From: JAPLJC01 sp963697965
GTDB taxonomy: Bacteria > Desulfobacterota > Desulfobaccia > Desulfobaccales > 0-14-0-80-60-11
Direction: 5' to 3'
NCBI GenBank assembly: GCA_963697965.1
Contig: OY969108.1
Span: forward strand, 2,852,001-2,916,000
DNA length: 64,000 nt
Below are positions 8,256 to 16,168 of the stretch, one piece after another. The notes beneath the pieces were generated by a model. It was not told where the DNA came from and made no database searches. It saw only the letters and a list, made by a program, of their open reading frames with translations. Both the position numbers and the translations under genes were made by a program. Position 1 is the stretch's first letter. Each line of letters starts with the position of its first letter.

Positions 8256-9353
8256 ATGCATGTTTTCTGGCACCGCCTCTTTGATGGTCTCCAGGCAGGG
8301 GAGGAGGCCCCGGCGCCCCGATGTTCCCTTGGGGCGATGGCCGGAGGGCTGGCCGCCCTCTACGGCCTGGGGGCCCGGACGCGGCGGGCCCTCTATGCCG
8401 GCTCCCTTCTCCGGGCCAGGCGCCTGCCGGCCCCGGTGGTGAGCGTCGGCAACCTGACCGTGGGCGGCACCGGCAAGACCCCGGTGACCGCCTGCCTGAC
8501 CCGTATTTTTCAGGCCCAGGGCCGCAAGGTGGCCATCCTCAGCCGGGGTTACGGCGGCCGCAGCCAGGGGGTCGCCTGCATCTCCGATGGCCGCCAGATT
8601 TACCAAAAGCCGCCCCAGGCAGGCGAAGAGGCCTACTGGCTGGCCTCGACCCTCCCCGGAGCCGCGGTCTACACCTCGGCCTCCCGTTATGCCGCGGGCC
8701 TGGCCGCCTGGGAGCAGTTCCGTCCGGACCTGTTCCTGCTGGACGACGGCTTCCAGCATTTTCAACTGCACCGGAACCTGGACATCGTGCTCTTGGACGC
8801 GGCCGCCCCTTTCGGCAACGGCCGGCTGCTGCCCCGGGGCCTCCTGCGGGAGCCCCCCGCGGCGCTTGCCCAAAAAAACACGGCCCAGGTGCTCATCCTC
8901 ACCCGCTTTCAGGAGGACCGGGACCGCCGCACGTTGGCGGACCTGCAACGCCAGTTTCCCGATAAAACCGTGCTGACGGCCAGCATCGCCCCCACCGCAG
9001 TCCGCCTCGTGCCGGCCGGCGAGCCTTCGCCCCCCGCCATCCTGGCAAATCAAGCCCTGCTGGCCTTCGCCGCCCTGGCCCGGCCGGAGGTCTTCCGGCG
9101 CACCCTGGAAGAGTTAGGGGTGCAGCTCCTGGGCTTCCGGGCCTTTCCGGACCATCACCCCTACCAACCCGGGGAATTGGCGGCCCTGGTCCGGGAGGCG
9201 GAAACTGCCGGCGCCCTGGCCCTGGTCACCACCGCCAAGGATTGGGCCCGCCTGGCCGGACGCTGGGATCAGGCCATGCCCTTATGGGTCCTGGAGGTGG
9301 AGGCCCAAATCAGCCAGCCGGAGAGAATTACGGAGTTACTGGAGTTCCTTTAA
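8256..9353 (+). CDS. lpxK: Tetraacyldisaccharide 4'-kinase
   Basis: LpxK phosphorylates the 4' position of the lipid A disaccharide at the cytoplasmic face of the inner membrane. The 365-residue length is normal. An N-terminal hydrophobic stretch (about 24-50) precedes the P-loop SVGNLTVGGTGKTPV with Lys74 and Thr75, and the family motif SRGYGG follows. LLDDGFQHFQLHRNLDIVLLD is the typical LpxK acidic block. It sits between msbA and heptosyltransferase genes, consistent with a lipid A-core locus. No sign of disruption. Confidence 0.93.
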   Translation: MHVFWHRLFDGLQAGEEAPAPRCSLGAMAGGLAALYGLGARTRRALYAGSLLRARRLPAPVVSVGNLTVGGTGKTPVTACLTRIFQAQGRKVAILSRGYGGRSQGVACISDGRQIYQKPPQAGEEAYWLASTLPGAAVYTSASRYAAGLAAWEQFRPDLFLLDDGFQHFQLHRNLDIVLLDAAAPFGNGRLLPRGLLREPPAALAQKNTAQVLILTRFQEDRDRRTLADLQRQFPDKTVLTASIAPTAVRLVPAGEPSPPAILANQALLAFAALARPEVFRRTLEELGVQLLGFRAFPDHHPYQPGELAALVREAETAGALALVTTAKDWARLAGRWDQAMPLWVLEVEAQISQPERITELLEFL

Positions 9354-9487
9354 AGTGCCCCTCGTGCGATAATAATTAGATAATTCTGAAAATTTTTGGA
9401 GAACCCCCCTGGCTATCACCTTAGCCGGACCCAAAACCAGGATAAAAGCCAACCGATTAAAGATACACGCGGACCTAAGCATTAAAG

Positions 9488-9594
9488 TTCCCCCTCCCTT
9501 GAGGGGAGGGGGATAGGGGGAGGGTGGCGAGTAGCCGCTGCCGGTCAAAACCACGCCACCCCCTCCCCAACCCTTCCCCCTCCAGGGGGAGGGT
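9488..9594. repeat. GC-rich CCCTCCCC/GGGGAGGG repeat block
   Basis: Arms of the type CCCCCTCCC-TTGA-GGGGAGGGGG at the left and CCCTCCCCAACCCTTCCCCC...AGGGGGAGGG at the right give two nested hairpins in opposite orientation. Related blocks occur at 11787-11883, 33445-33550 and 42280-42319. It lies in the 492-base gap between lpxK and waaF, which has no evident gene. Confidence 0.7.
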
Positions 9595-9726
9595 GTAAAG
9601 TCTGGCTCGTATTGCCAGGGGGCTGCAATTCCATTCCAAAATAGTGGTATGGGGCTGCTTGCAGCCGCTGCTAAAGGATTTTTATCTGGATTAAGAGCAA
9701 ACAGCTTGATCCGGGGGCGAACCAAT

Positions 9727-9745
9727 CACAGGCTGGAAGCCTGTG
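9727..9745. repeat. CACAGGCT-GGA-AGCCTGTG hairpin
   Basis: A perfect eight-base inverted repeat with a three-base loop, of the REP-like CACAGGCTGGAAGCCTGTG type seen in many bacterial genomes. A degenerate version occurs near 4750-4767. It lies about 100 bases upstream of waaF. Confidence 0.65.
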
Positions 9746-9845
9746 CCACTATTGATAAAAACATATTCGGCGTGCAGGCCAGGTCCAAGCTCGCCGGCGC
9801 CGGCAACGGCGCCCCGCCGGGCGGGACTGGCCTCCCCCAGGAATA

Positions 9846-10964
9846 ATGAATCAAACTTATCAGTCTAAAGAACAGCCCCTGCCTCCGGAAGTGAAGCAGC
9901 GCTGGCAGCGGTTGCGGCCGGTGCGGAAATTTCAACCGGTCCCGGGGCCCGCGCCCCGGCTGTTGGTGCGCACCCCCAACTGGGTGGGGGACGCCATTAT
10001 GAGCCTGCCGGTGCTCTCAGGGTTGGTGCGCCTCTTTCCCCAGGCAGAGATCACCGTATTGGCGGCCCGCCGGGTATCCCCCCTGTTTTTGGGTCTGCCC
10101 GGGGTGGCAGAGGTCATCCCCTACCCCGCCGGCCGGGAAAAATGGCGGGTTCTCTGGGGCCTCAGAGGGCGGTTTCACCTGGCCGTCACCCTGGCCAACT
10201 CCCTGGAATCGGCCCTGGGGCTTTGGTTGCTGCGAGCTCCGGTGCGGCTGGGCTATGCCGCCGACGCCCGGGGTCCTCTCCTTAAGCCTGCGGTCTCCGG
10301 GCGGCGGGACCTGGCCGGGCTGCACACGGTCTTCTACTATTTGGGCCTGCTTAAGACCCTGGGCGAGGTGGAGTCCTTCTCGCCCCCCGCCCTTTACCTG
10401 CGGGAAGAGGAGAGCGCGGCCGCGGCGAAGCTTTTGAGCGCAGCCGGCTCCGGCTCCGGCCCCTGGGTGGGCTTGAGTCCCGGCGCGGCCTACGGCCCTG
10501 CCAAACGCTGGCCGCCGGAGCGCTTCGCCGCCTTGGGAAGGGAATTGGCCCGGGAATTCGGAGCCCGTCTGGTGTTGCTGGGCGGGCCGGGAGAGGCCAG
10601 GGTCGCCAACCAGGTGAAGGCGCAACTGGGCCTGCCGGTTCTAGACCTGACGGGCCAAACCGATTTGCGGCAGGCGCTGGCGGTCTTGAGCCGCTTGAAC
10701 TTGCTGGTCACCAACGACTCGGGCCTGATGCACGCCGCCGCCGCTCTGGGGGTGCCCCTGGTGGCCGTGTTCGGCTCCACCGACCCGGCGGCCACCGGGC
10801 CTTTTAGTACCCAGGCCACAGTGCTGCACCGTCCCCTGCCCTGCAGCCCTTGCCGGCGGCGCACCTGCAGCCTGGGATACCCCTGCCTGACGGCCATCGG
10901 TGTGGAAGAAGTCTTGGCCGCGGCCCGGCCCTGGCTCACCGAACCAGTGAGCAGCGAGCAGTGA
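9846..10964 (+). CDS. waaF: LPS heptosyltransferase II (glycosyltransferase family 9)
   Basis: Predicted to add the second L-glycero-D-manno-heptose to the LPS inner core in the cytoplasm. The 372-residue protein shows the family 9 N-terminal motif TPNWVGDAIMSLPVL (Asp49 in the catalytic position), a donor-site GLSPGAAYGPAKRWP, and VTNDSGLMHAAAALGVPLVAVFGSTDP near residue 300. A C-terminal cysteine group (CSPCRRRTCSLGYPC) is typical of WaaF. The last codons and the TGA stop lie in a heptamer array that continues to the start of gmhB, so the extreme C-terminus (EPVSSEQ) is repeat-derived. Confidence 0.9.
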   Translation: MNQTYQSKEQPLPPEVKQRWQRLRPVRKFQPVPGPAPRLLVRTPNWVGDAIMSLPVLSGLVRLFPQAEITVLAARRVSPLFLGLPGVAEVIPYPAGREKWRVLWGLRGRFHLAVTLANSLESALGLWLLRAPVRLGYAADARGPLLKPAVSGRRDLAGLHTVFYYLGLLKTLGEVESFSPPALYLREEESAAAAKLLSAAGSGSGPWVGLSPGAAYGPAKRWPPERFAALGRELAREFGARLVLLGGPGEARVANQVKAQLGLPVLDLTGQTDLRQALAVLSRLNLLVTNDSGLMHAAAALGVPLVAVFGSTDPAATGPFSTQATVLHRPLPCSPCRRRTCSLGYPCLTAIGVEEVLAAARPWLTEPVSSEQ

Positions 10965-10994
10965 GCAGTAAGCAGAAAACGAAAAACGAAAAAT
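10946..10994. repeat. Heptamer array joining waaF and gmhB
   Basis: Seven tandem seven-base units, AGTGAGC, AGCGAGC, AGTGAGC, AGTAAGC, AGAAAAC, GAAAAAC, GAAAAAT, run from the last codons of waaF to the ATG of gmhB at 10993. The waaF stop codon is inside the array. The gmhB start therefore has no ordinary ribosome binding site. Confidence 0.85.
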
Positions 10995-11562
10995 GACAAA
11001 AATGAGCAACCCTGCGGTATTTCTGGACCGGGACGGCACCATCAACGAAGAGATGGGCTATATCAACCATCTGAGCCGCTTCCGGGTCTTTCCCCAGGCA
11101 GCCCCTGCCATCCGCCGCCTCAACGAGGCGGGTGTGAAGGTGGTAGTCATCAGCAACCAGTCCGGGGTAGCCCGGGGTTATTTTCCCCTGGCATTCATGG
11201 AAGAGGTGCAGCGCCACCTCAGCCAACTCCTGGCCGACGCGGGGGCCCGGCTGGACGGCCTCTACGTCTGCAGCCACCATCCGCGCGCCGGCTGCTCCTG
11301 TCGCAAACCCAATCCGGAATTGCTCCTCCGGGCCGCCCGCGACCTGGACCTGGATCTCTCGCGTTCCTACCTGGTGGGGGATCGCTATAACGACGTCCAG
11401 ACCGCGGCCAACGCCGGGGTGAAGGGTGTCCTGGTCCTCACCGGCTACGGCCGGGGGGAATTTGAATTTATCCGCAGCCAGTCCCCGGTGCAGCCGGTCT
11501 ATGTGGCCCGGAACCTTAAGGACGCCGCCGCCTGGATTTTGGAGGATTTAGAGAAGGGTTGA
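10993..11562 (+). CDS. gmhB: D-glycero-beta-D-manno-heptose 1,7-bisphosphate 7-phosphatase
   Basis: A HAD-family phosphatase of ADP-heptose synthesis. Its 189 residues include the nucleophile motif FLDRDGTINEE (Asp12, Asp14), the SNQSGV motif with the second-motif serine, and a zinc-binding loop CSHHPRAGCSC (Cys93, His95, Cys101, Cys103) followed by KPNPEL. The VGDRYNDVQTAANAG motif carries the acidic metal ligands. All are characteristic of GmhB. It is flanked by the heptosyltransferase genes waaF and waaC, whose substrate it helps make. ATG codons at 10993 and 11002 are both possible starts. Confidence 0.92.
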   Translation: MTKMSNPAVFLDRDGTINEEMGYINHLSRFRVFPQAAPAIRRLNEAGVKVVVISNQSGVARGYFPLAFMEEVQRHLSQLLADAGARLDGLYVCSHHPRAGCSCRKPNPELLLRAARDLDLDLSRSYLVGDRYNDVQTAANAGVKGVLVLTGYGRGEFEFIRSQSPVQPVYVARNLKDAAAWILEDLEKG

Positions 11563-11655
11563 ACTGCGAGGCGGTCGATGCGTCGCCCACACCCATAATG
11601 GCGGGCCGGAGGCGCCTGATTTTAACTACGCCCTGACTTTCTGATCGCGGCCCGT

Positions 11656-11684
11656 TAAGGGACGGGTTTGAAACCCGCCCCTTA
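11656..11684. repeat. TAAGGGACGGGTTT hairpin
   Basis: TAAGGGACGGGTTT is followed after one base by AAACCCGCCCCTTA, a near-perfect 14-base inverted repeat. It lies about 95 bases after the gmhB stop and could work as a transcription end, though no T-run follows. The sequence belongs to a common GGGGCGGGTTTGAAACCCGCCCC type of dispersed repeat. Confidence 0.6.
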
Positions 11685-11786
11685 CACAGCAGTGTCCGGC
11701 AGGACTATTGCCTAAGGGCTGGCGAATAAAAATTGAAAAATGTTGCTGCAGAACCTTTAGCCAGAGGCGACGGGGCAGCTCGGTAG

Positions 11787-11883
11787 CCCCCCTCTCCCCT
11801 GTGAGGGGAGAGGGTTGGGGTGAGGGGTGGCTACTGATTACTCCCCCCTCACCCTGCCCTCTCCCCCATTGGGGGAGAGGGGG
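11787..11883. repeat. CCCTCTCCCC hairpin pair
   Basis: Two hairpins, CCCCTCTCCCC-TGTG-GGGGAGAGGG and CCCTCTCCCCC-ATT-GGGGGAGAGGG, stand in opposite orientation with GGGTGAGGGG and CCCCTCACCC outer parts. This is the same family as the block at 42280-42319. It occupies the gene-free interval 11563-12081. Confidence 0.7.
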
Positions 11884-11939
11884 AAAACCAAGAAAATCTA
11901 TAAGTTAATCCAAGATGAGGATGCGGCAGCCTAGATTCA

Positions 11940-11981
11940 TACCCTTGGAGATTAGGCCTTCACTTGATTTGATGCCATACT
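11940..11981. repeat. Solo copy of the 42-base tail found in the CCCCCTTT-type element
   Basis: The stretch begins with TACCCTTGGA and ends CTTGATTTGATGCCATACT; it closely matches the last part of the element at 16890-17023 and, less well, that at 54798-54927. It ends about 100 bases before the waaC start. Confidence 0.55.
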
Positions 11982-12081
11982 ATTTAAGAAGCACAACCCT
12001 AACATTGCGTCCCGGAGCTATCTTATAAAACCTGCACCGGCGGAGGCCCGCGTCTTTGCCGCCCATTTTTGGAATCGTCAC

Positions 12082-13137
12082 TTGTCGGAAGAACATCCGC
12101 GTTTCCTCATAATAAAGCTCAGCTCCCTGGGAGACGTGCTCCACGCCCTGCCCACCCTGGAGTCGTTGCGCGCTGCCCATCCCCTGGCCCGGATCACCTG
12201 GCTGGTGGAGGCCGCCTATGCCCCGCTTCTGGATAAGCATCCGGCCCTGGACCAGGTCTGGGTGGCGCCCCGGCTGCGGCCGGGGGAAATCCTCTCCGGG
12301 GCCAATCCGGCGCTGCTGGCAGGGCTGCTGAGGCGTCTCAGGACCAGCCGTTTCGATGTGGTCATCGATCTTCAAGGCCTTTTGAAAAGCGCCGTGTGGG
12401 TGGCCCTGGCCCGGAGTCCCCGCAAGCTGGGCTATGACCGCACCCGGGAGTTGAGCTATCTGGCCCTGAACGAGCGCCTGGCCCCCTTCGATCCCGAGGC
12501 CCACGCCATTTACCGTTACCTGCACCTGGCCCGCCACCTGGGGGCCCCGGCCGATCCGCCCCGCCTGCGGCTGGGCCTGGGCGCCGGGACCGCGGTCTCG
12601 CATCTGTTGCCGGAAGGCTTTGCTGAGGGCCGGCGCCCCTTGGTGGTCTTGCACCCCGGGGCCCGCTGGCCCAGCAAACAGTGGCCCGCCGCCGCCTGGG
12701 CCCGCCTGGGGGACCGGCTCGGTTCCGACCGGGGACTGGGCCTGCGGGTGGCCATCACCGGCAGCGCCGCGGATGGGGGGCTGGCCGCAGAAATTTTGCA
12801 GAGGCTTGAGGGGCCGGCCCTCAATCTGGCCGGGCGCACTTCCCTGGCGGAACTGGCCGCCTTGCTCCGCCAGGCCGCTCTGCTGGTGACCCCCGACACC
12901 GGCGCCATGCACCTGGCCGCCGCCCTGGGAACCAGGGTGGTGGCCCTGTTCGGCCCCACCGCGCCCTGGCGCACCGGGCCCTATGGCGACGGCCACGCGG
13001 TGCTGCGTCTGGGCCTCGATTGCAGCCCCTGCTTTAAGCGCCGTTGCCCGGCGCCCCGCTGTCTGACGGACCTGCCCCCGGAGACGGTGCTGGCGGCCTG
13101 CGAGAAAATCTTGTTTACTGCTAAAGTTAATGGTTAA
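12082..13137 (+). CDS. waaC: LPS heptosyltransferase I (glycosyltransferase family 9)
   Basis: Predicted to transfer the first heptose onto Kdo2-lipid A. The 351-residue product begins with a TTG codon and reads FLIIKLSSLGDVLHALPTL, the hallmark WaaC start region with the catalytic Asp18 in SLGDV. Further motifs are VVLHPGARWPSKQWP and LLVTPDTGAMHLAAALGTRVVALFGPTAPWRTGPYG, the donor-binding region. No ATG is available in the correct frame near the start and the ribosome binding site is poor, so the exact N-terminus is uncertain. It follows gmhB and precedes three other core glycosylation genes. Confidence 0.9.
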   Translation: MSEEHPRFLIIKLSSLGDVLHALPTLESLRAAHPLARITWLVEAAYAPLLDKHPALDQVWVAPRLRPGEILSGANPALLAGLLRRLRTSRFDVVIDLQGLLKSAVWVALARSPRKLGYDRTRELSYLALNERLAPFDPEAHAIYRYLHLARHLGAPADPPRLRLGLGAGTAVSHLLPEGFAEGRRPLVVLHPGARWPSKQWPAAAWARLGDRLGSDRGLGLRVAITGSAADGGLAAEILQRLEGPALNLAGRTSLAELAALLRQAALLVTPDTGAMHLAAALGTRVVALFGPTAPWRTGPYGDGHAVLRLGLDCSPCFKRRCPAPRCLTDLPPETVLAACEKILFTAKVNG

Positions 13138-13186
13138 ATTGACTTATGCGGGGTGGGCGCCGCCCCCACCCATAAATGGAGGTCTC

Positions 13187-13357
13187 ATGCCCATCAACAA
13201 AGAATTGCTGGAGATCCTGGCCTGCCCCAAGTGCAAGGGCGACCTTAGGCTGATGGAGAAGGAAGACGGCCTCATCTGCGATAAATGCCGCCTCCTTTAT
13301 GAAATCAAGGACGACATCCCCATCATGCTCATCGAAGAGGCCAAGCCTTTGAAATGA
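13187..13357 (+). CDS. Trm112-family small zinc-ribbon-like protein (YcaR type)
   Basis: A 56-residue protein starting MPINKELLEILACPKCKG, preceded by a GGAGG ribosome binding site four bases before the ATG at 13187 (which excludes the longer frame from 13130). CPKC and a second CDKC form the short metal-binding pattern of the UPF0434/Trm112 family; the C-terminal DDIPIMLIEEA is the conserved family ending. Members are often located beside lpxK or kdsB in LPS loci. The molecular role in bacteria is not established; eukaryotic Trm112 activates methyltransferases. Confidence 0.88.
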   Translation: MPINKELLEILACPKCKGDLRLMEKEDGLICDKCRLLYEIKDDIPIMLIEEAKPLK

Positions 13358-13366
13358 CACAGCTTA

Positions 13367-13465
13367 CTGTTTGCTGTTTTCTGTTTTCTGTGAAAAGCAA
13401 AATCAAAGTCGAAGGCTCCTTAGCAGAGGCAGAAAACAGTAAACAGAGAACAGAAAACAGAAAAC
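13367..13465. repeat. Heptamer-array hairpin element, copy 2 (inverted)
   Basis: CTGTTTG, two CTGTTTT and CTGTGAA units at 13367-13394 face AGAAAAC/AGTAAAC/AGAGAAC units at 13431-13465, with a 36-base middle containing GCAAAATCAAAGTC and TTAGCAGAG. That middle is the reverse complement of the centre of the element at 2125-2222, so the two are inverted copies of one element of about 100 bp. It fills the gap between the Trm112-like gene and the next glycosyltransferase. Confidence 0.8.
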
Positions 13466-13475
13466 AGGTCTCTTG

Positions 13476-14240
13476 ATGCCGTCCCTTTCCGTCACCATCA
13501 TCGCCCTGAACCAGGAGGCCAACATCGGCGATTGCCTGCAATCGGTGAGCTTTGCCGATGAAATCGTGGTGGTGGACGGCGGCAGCGCCGACCGCACCGT
13601 GGAGTTGGCCCGGAAGTATACGGACCGGGTGATTACCGCTCCCTGGCAGGGTTTTGCCGGCACCAAAAATTTCGCCCTGGATCAGGCCCGGATGGACTGG
13701 GTTTTTTCTCTGGACACGGACGAACGAGTGCCGCCGGCCCTGCGGCAGGAAATCCTGGAGGTGGTCCGGGCCGACGGACCCCGGGACGGCTACCGGGTGC
13801 CCCGGAAGAATTACCTGGGCGGTCGTTGGATCAGGCGTCTGGGCTGGTATCCCGACTACACCTTGAGGCTTTTCCGCCGGGGCCGGGGCCGCTTTCGGGA
13901 GCGGCAGGTCCACGAAGAGGTGGAAGTGGCCGGGCCGCGGGGGACCTTGCGCACCCCCCTGGATCACTATTCCTATAACGATCTCCGGGAATACGCGGCG
14001 CGCCAGGAACACTACGCCCGGCTGGCAGCCCGGGAGATGGCCGGCCGCGGCCGCCGCCCCCTCCCGGGGGAGCGGTGCTGGCGTCCTCTTTTTACCTTCT
14101 GGAAGCTCTATTTCCTGAAGGCCGGGTTCTTGGAAGGTTCTCTGGGAATGTCCCTGGCCATCCAGGGCAGCCGCTACAATTTCTTGAAATATCACTATTT
14201 GCTGGAACTGACCCGGGGGAAGGACCTCGATGCCCATTGA
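13476..14240 (+). CDS. Family 2 glycosyltransferase, LPS core type (WaaE/KdtX-like)
   Basis: A 254-residue GT-A fold enzyme that would use a nucleotide sugar to decorate the LPS inner core. It opens LSVTIIALNQEANIGDCLQSV, has VVVDGGSADRT with the first acidic motif, and SLDTDERVPPAL with the DxD-like metal site. KNYLGGRWIRRLGWYPDYTLRLF is characteristic of WaaE/KdtX-like beta-glucosyltransferases. A TTG at 13473 directly precedes the ATG at 13476; I prefer the ATG. The end overlaps the start of the lpxA-like gene by 11 bases, indicating translational coupling. Confidence 0.88.
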   Translation: MPSLSVTIIALNQEANIGDCLQSVSFADEIVVVDGGSADRTVELARKYTDRVITAPWQGFAGTKNFALDQARMDWVFSLDTDERVPPALRQEILEVVRADGPRDGYRVPRKNYLGGRWIRRLGWYPDYTLRLFRRGRGRFRERQVHEEVEVAGPRGTLRTPLDHYSYNDLREYAARQEHYARLAAREMAGRGRRPLPGERCWRPLFTFWKLYFLKAGFLEGSLGMSLAIQGSRYNFLKYHYLLELTRGKDLDAH

Positions 14241-15030
14241 TCCCAGCGCCCACATAGCCGCCAACGTGGAACTGGCCCCCGACGTTGAGGTGGGTCCCGG
14301 CGTCACCATCGACGGCCCCAGCTCCATCGGGGCCGGCTCCCGCATCCTGGCCCACGCCTATATCGGTCCTTATACGTCCATCGGCCAGGACAACCTCATC
14401 GGCTTCGGGGCCATCATCGGCTACGAGCCCCAGGACTACGCCTTCAAGGGCGAAGAGAGCTACACCGTTATCGGCGACCATAACCTGATCCGGGAGTACG
14501 TCACCATCCACCGGGGCACCAAACCCGGGAGCGCCACCCGGGTGGGAAACCACAATTTCCTCATGGCCCTGAGCCACCTGGCCCACAACTCCACCCTGGG
14601 TAGCCATGTCATCGTGGTCAACGGCGCCCTGGTGGGCGGCTACGTGGAGGTGGCCGACCGGGCCTTCATCTCCGCCAACTGCCTGCTGCACCAGTTTATC
14701 CGGGTGGGCACTCTGGTGATGATGCGGGGCGGGGCCCGGGCCTCCAGGGATCTGCCGCCCTACAGCAACATCGACGACACCCACACGGTCAAGGGCCTCA
14801 ACCTGGTGGGGTTGCGCCGGGCCGGGTTTACCGCGGCCCAAATCGGCCCCCTGCGCCAGGCCTTCCAGACCCTCTTCGGACGCCGCACCAACCTGGCCAG
14901 GGCCCTGGAGCAGGTGGAAGCCGAGGCGCCCCTGACTCCGGAGGTGGCCCACCTGCTGACCTTCATCCGCGCCTCCAAGCGGGGGGTGGCCATGGGTCCC
15001 CGCCAGGTCCGGAAGGACGATGAGTTCTAA
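14230..15030 (+). CDS. lpxA: LpxA-type acyl-ACP--UDP-N-acetylglucosamine O-acyltransferase
   Basis: A 266-residue left-handed beta-helix acyltransferase. Hexapeptide repeats dominate residues 6-180; SHLAHNSTLG places His116 and His119 where LpxA has its catalytic pair, and the C-terminal helical region (TVKGLNLVGLRRAGF) is the LpxA signature. The normal reaction is the first step of lipid A synthesis. It is unusual for lpxA to sit among core glycosyltransferases rather than with lpxD and fabZ, so this may be a second copy. It overlaps both neighbours by 11 bases (14230-14240 and 15020-15030), a tightly coupled operon. Confidence 0.85.
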   Translation: MPIDPSAHIAANVELAPDVEVGPGVTIDGPSSIGAGSRILAHAYIGPYTSIGQDNLIGFGAIIGYEPQDYAFKGEESYTVIGDHNLIREYVTIHRGTKPGSATRVGNHNFLMALSHLAHNSTLGSHVIVVNGALVGGYVEVADRAFISANCLLHQFIRVGTLVMMRGGARASRDLPPYSNIDDTHTVKGLNLVGLRRAGFTAAQIGPLRQAFQTLFGRRTNLARALEQVEAEAPLTPEVAHLLTFIRASKRGVAMGPRQVRKDDEF

Positions 15031-16087
15031 ACGCATCCTGGTGATCAAGTTGAAGCAGCCCGGGGACGTGCTGGTGTCCACCCCGGTGATCGCCGCCCTC
15101 AAAGAGGCCTGGCCCCACTGCCATCTGACCTACCTGGTTCCCAAGGGGACCGAAGAGATGGTGGCCGGGCACCCGGGACTTGACGACCTGCTGGTGGTGG
15201 CGCGACGCCAGGAATCCTGGGGGGAGGCCCTGGGCCTGGTCCGGGAACTGCGCCGCCGCCGCTTCCACCTGGTCCTGGAACTCTCCGGCGGCGACCGGGG
15301 GGCCATCTATACCCGGCTCACCGGGGCCCCGGAACGGCTGGGCTTCGACCACCCCGGCCGGCCTTTCTGGCAGCGCCGCGGCTGCTTCACCCGCCTCCTG
15401 CCCCGGCCCGCGGTCAGGATGCACCTGGTGGACCAGAATCTGGAGGCCGTGCGGGCCCTGGGCCTCTCGCCTTCAGAGCCGCGGCTTGGGTTTTATTGGG
15501 ATCAGTCGGTGGAAGAGCGCACCCAGGAGCTGCTGGCTTCCCAGGGATTGGCCCCCGGCGCCTTTGTGGTGATGCACCCCGGGGCCGGCTGGCGCTTCAA
15601 GTGCTGGACCCCCCGGGGATACGCCCGGGTTTTGGAGGCCCTGGAAGGCGAGTGGGGCCTTAAGGTGGTCCTCACCGGCAGCCGGGCGGCGCACGAGCAG
15701 GAGCTGTTAGCCGCCATCCTCCGGGAGAGTCGGCTCAAAACTCCCATCAACCTGGCCGGCCGCCTCACCCTGAAGGAACTGGGGGCACTCATCCGGCGGG
15801 CCCGGTTTTTCTTCGGCGTCGACAGCGCCCCCATGCACCTGGCCGCGGCGGTGGACACCCCGGCGGTGGCCCTCTTCGGCCCCAGCGGCGCCTTCAACTG
15901 GGGGCCCTGGGGCGAGTCCCACCTGGTGCTCCAGAAGGATTGGCAGTGCGTCCCCTGCGGGCGGGACGGCTGCGAGGGCGGGAAGATCAGCCGCTGTCTC
16001 GAGGAATTCGAGCCGGAGGAGGTTCTGGAGGCCATGGCCCGGCACTTCGGGAGGGGCGACCCGCTGGGTCGCCTTACCCAGCCCTGA
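15020..16087 (+). CDS. Family 9 glycosyltransferase, heptosyltransferase III-like (WaaQ type)
   Basis: A 355-residue third member of family 9 in this locus. RILVIKLKQPGDVLVSTPVI matches the N-terminal domain, with QPGDVLV in place of SLGDVLH, as in WaaQ. MHPGAGWRFKCWTP and FGVDSAPMHLAAAVDTPAVALFGPSGAFNWGPW are the donor-site motifs, and the ending has CVPCGRDGC. Predicted to add a branch heptose to the core; the precise linkage is not deducible. It overlaps the lpxA-like gene by 11 bases and is followed by a heptamer array. Confidence 0.85.
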   Translation: MSSKRILVIKLKQPGDVLVSTPVIAALKEAWPHCHLTYLVPKGTEEMVAGHPGLDDLLVVARRQESWGEALGLVRELRRRRFHLVLELSGGDRGAIYTRLTGAPERLGFDHPGRPFWQRRGCFTRLLPRPAVRMHLVDQNLEAVRALGLSPSEPRLGFYWDQSVEERTQELLASQGLAPGAFVVMHPGAGWRFKCWTPRGYARVLEALEGEWGLKVVLTGSRAAHEQELLAAILRESRLKTPINLAGRLTLKELGALIRRARFFFGVDSAPMHLAAAVDTPAVALFGPSGAFNWGPWGESHLVLQKDWQCVPCGRDGCEGGKISRCLEEFEPEEVLEAMARHFGRGDPLGRLTQP

Positions 16088-16093
16088 AGACTG

Positions 16094-16135
16094 CGGTTTT
16101 CGGTTTCCTGTTTTCTGTTTTCTGTTTTCTGTTTT
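16094..16135. repeat. Heptamer tandem array CTGTTTT
   Basis: Six units, CGGTTTT, CGGTTTC and four perfect CTGTTTT, start six bases after the stop of the preceding glycosyltransferase and end before the ribosome binding site of the next gene. Same unit as in the elements at 2125 and 13367, but without a facing inverted array. Confidence 0.85.
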
Positions 16136-16168
16136 AACTTAACGAGGGGGGATAGAGGAGATGCAACC

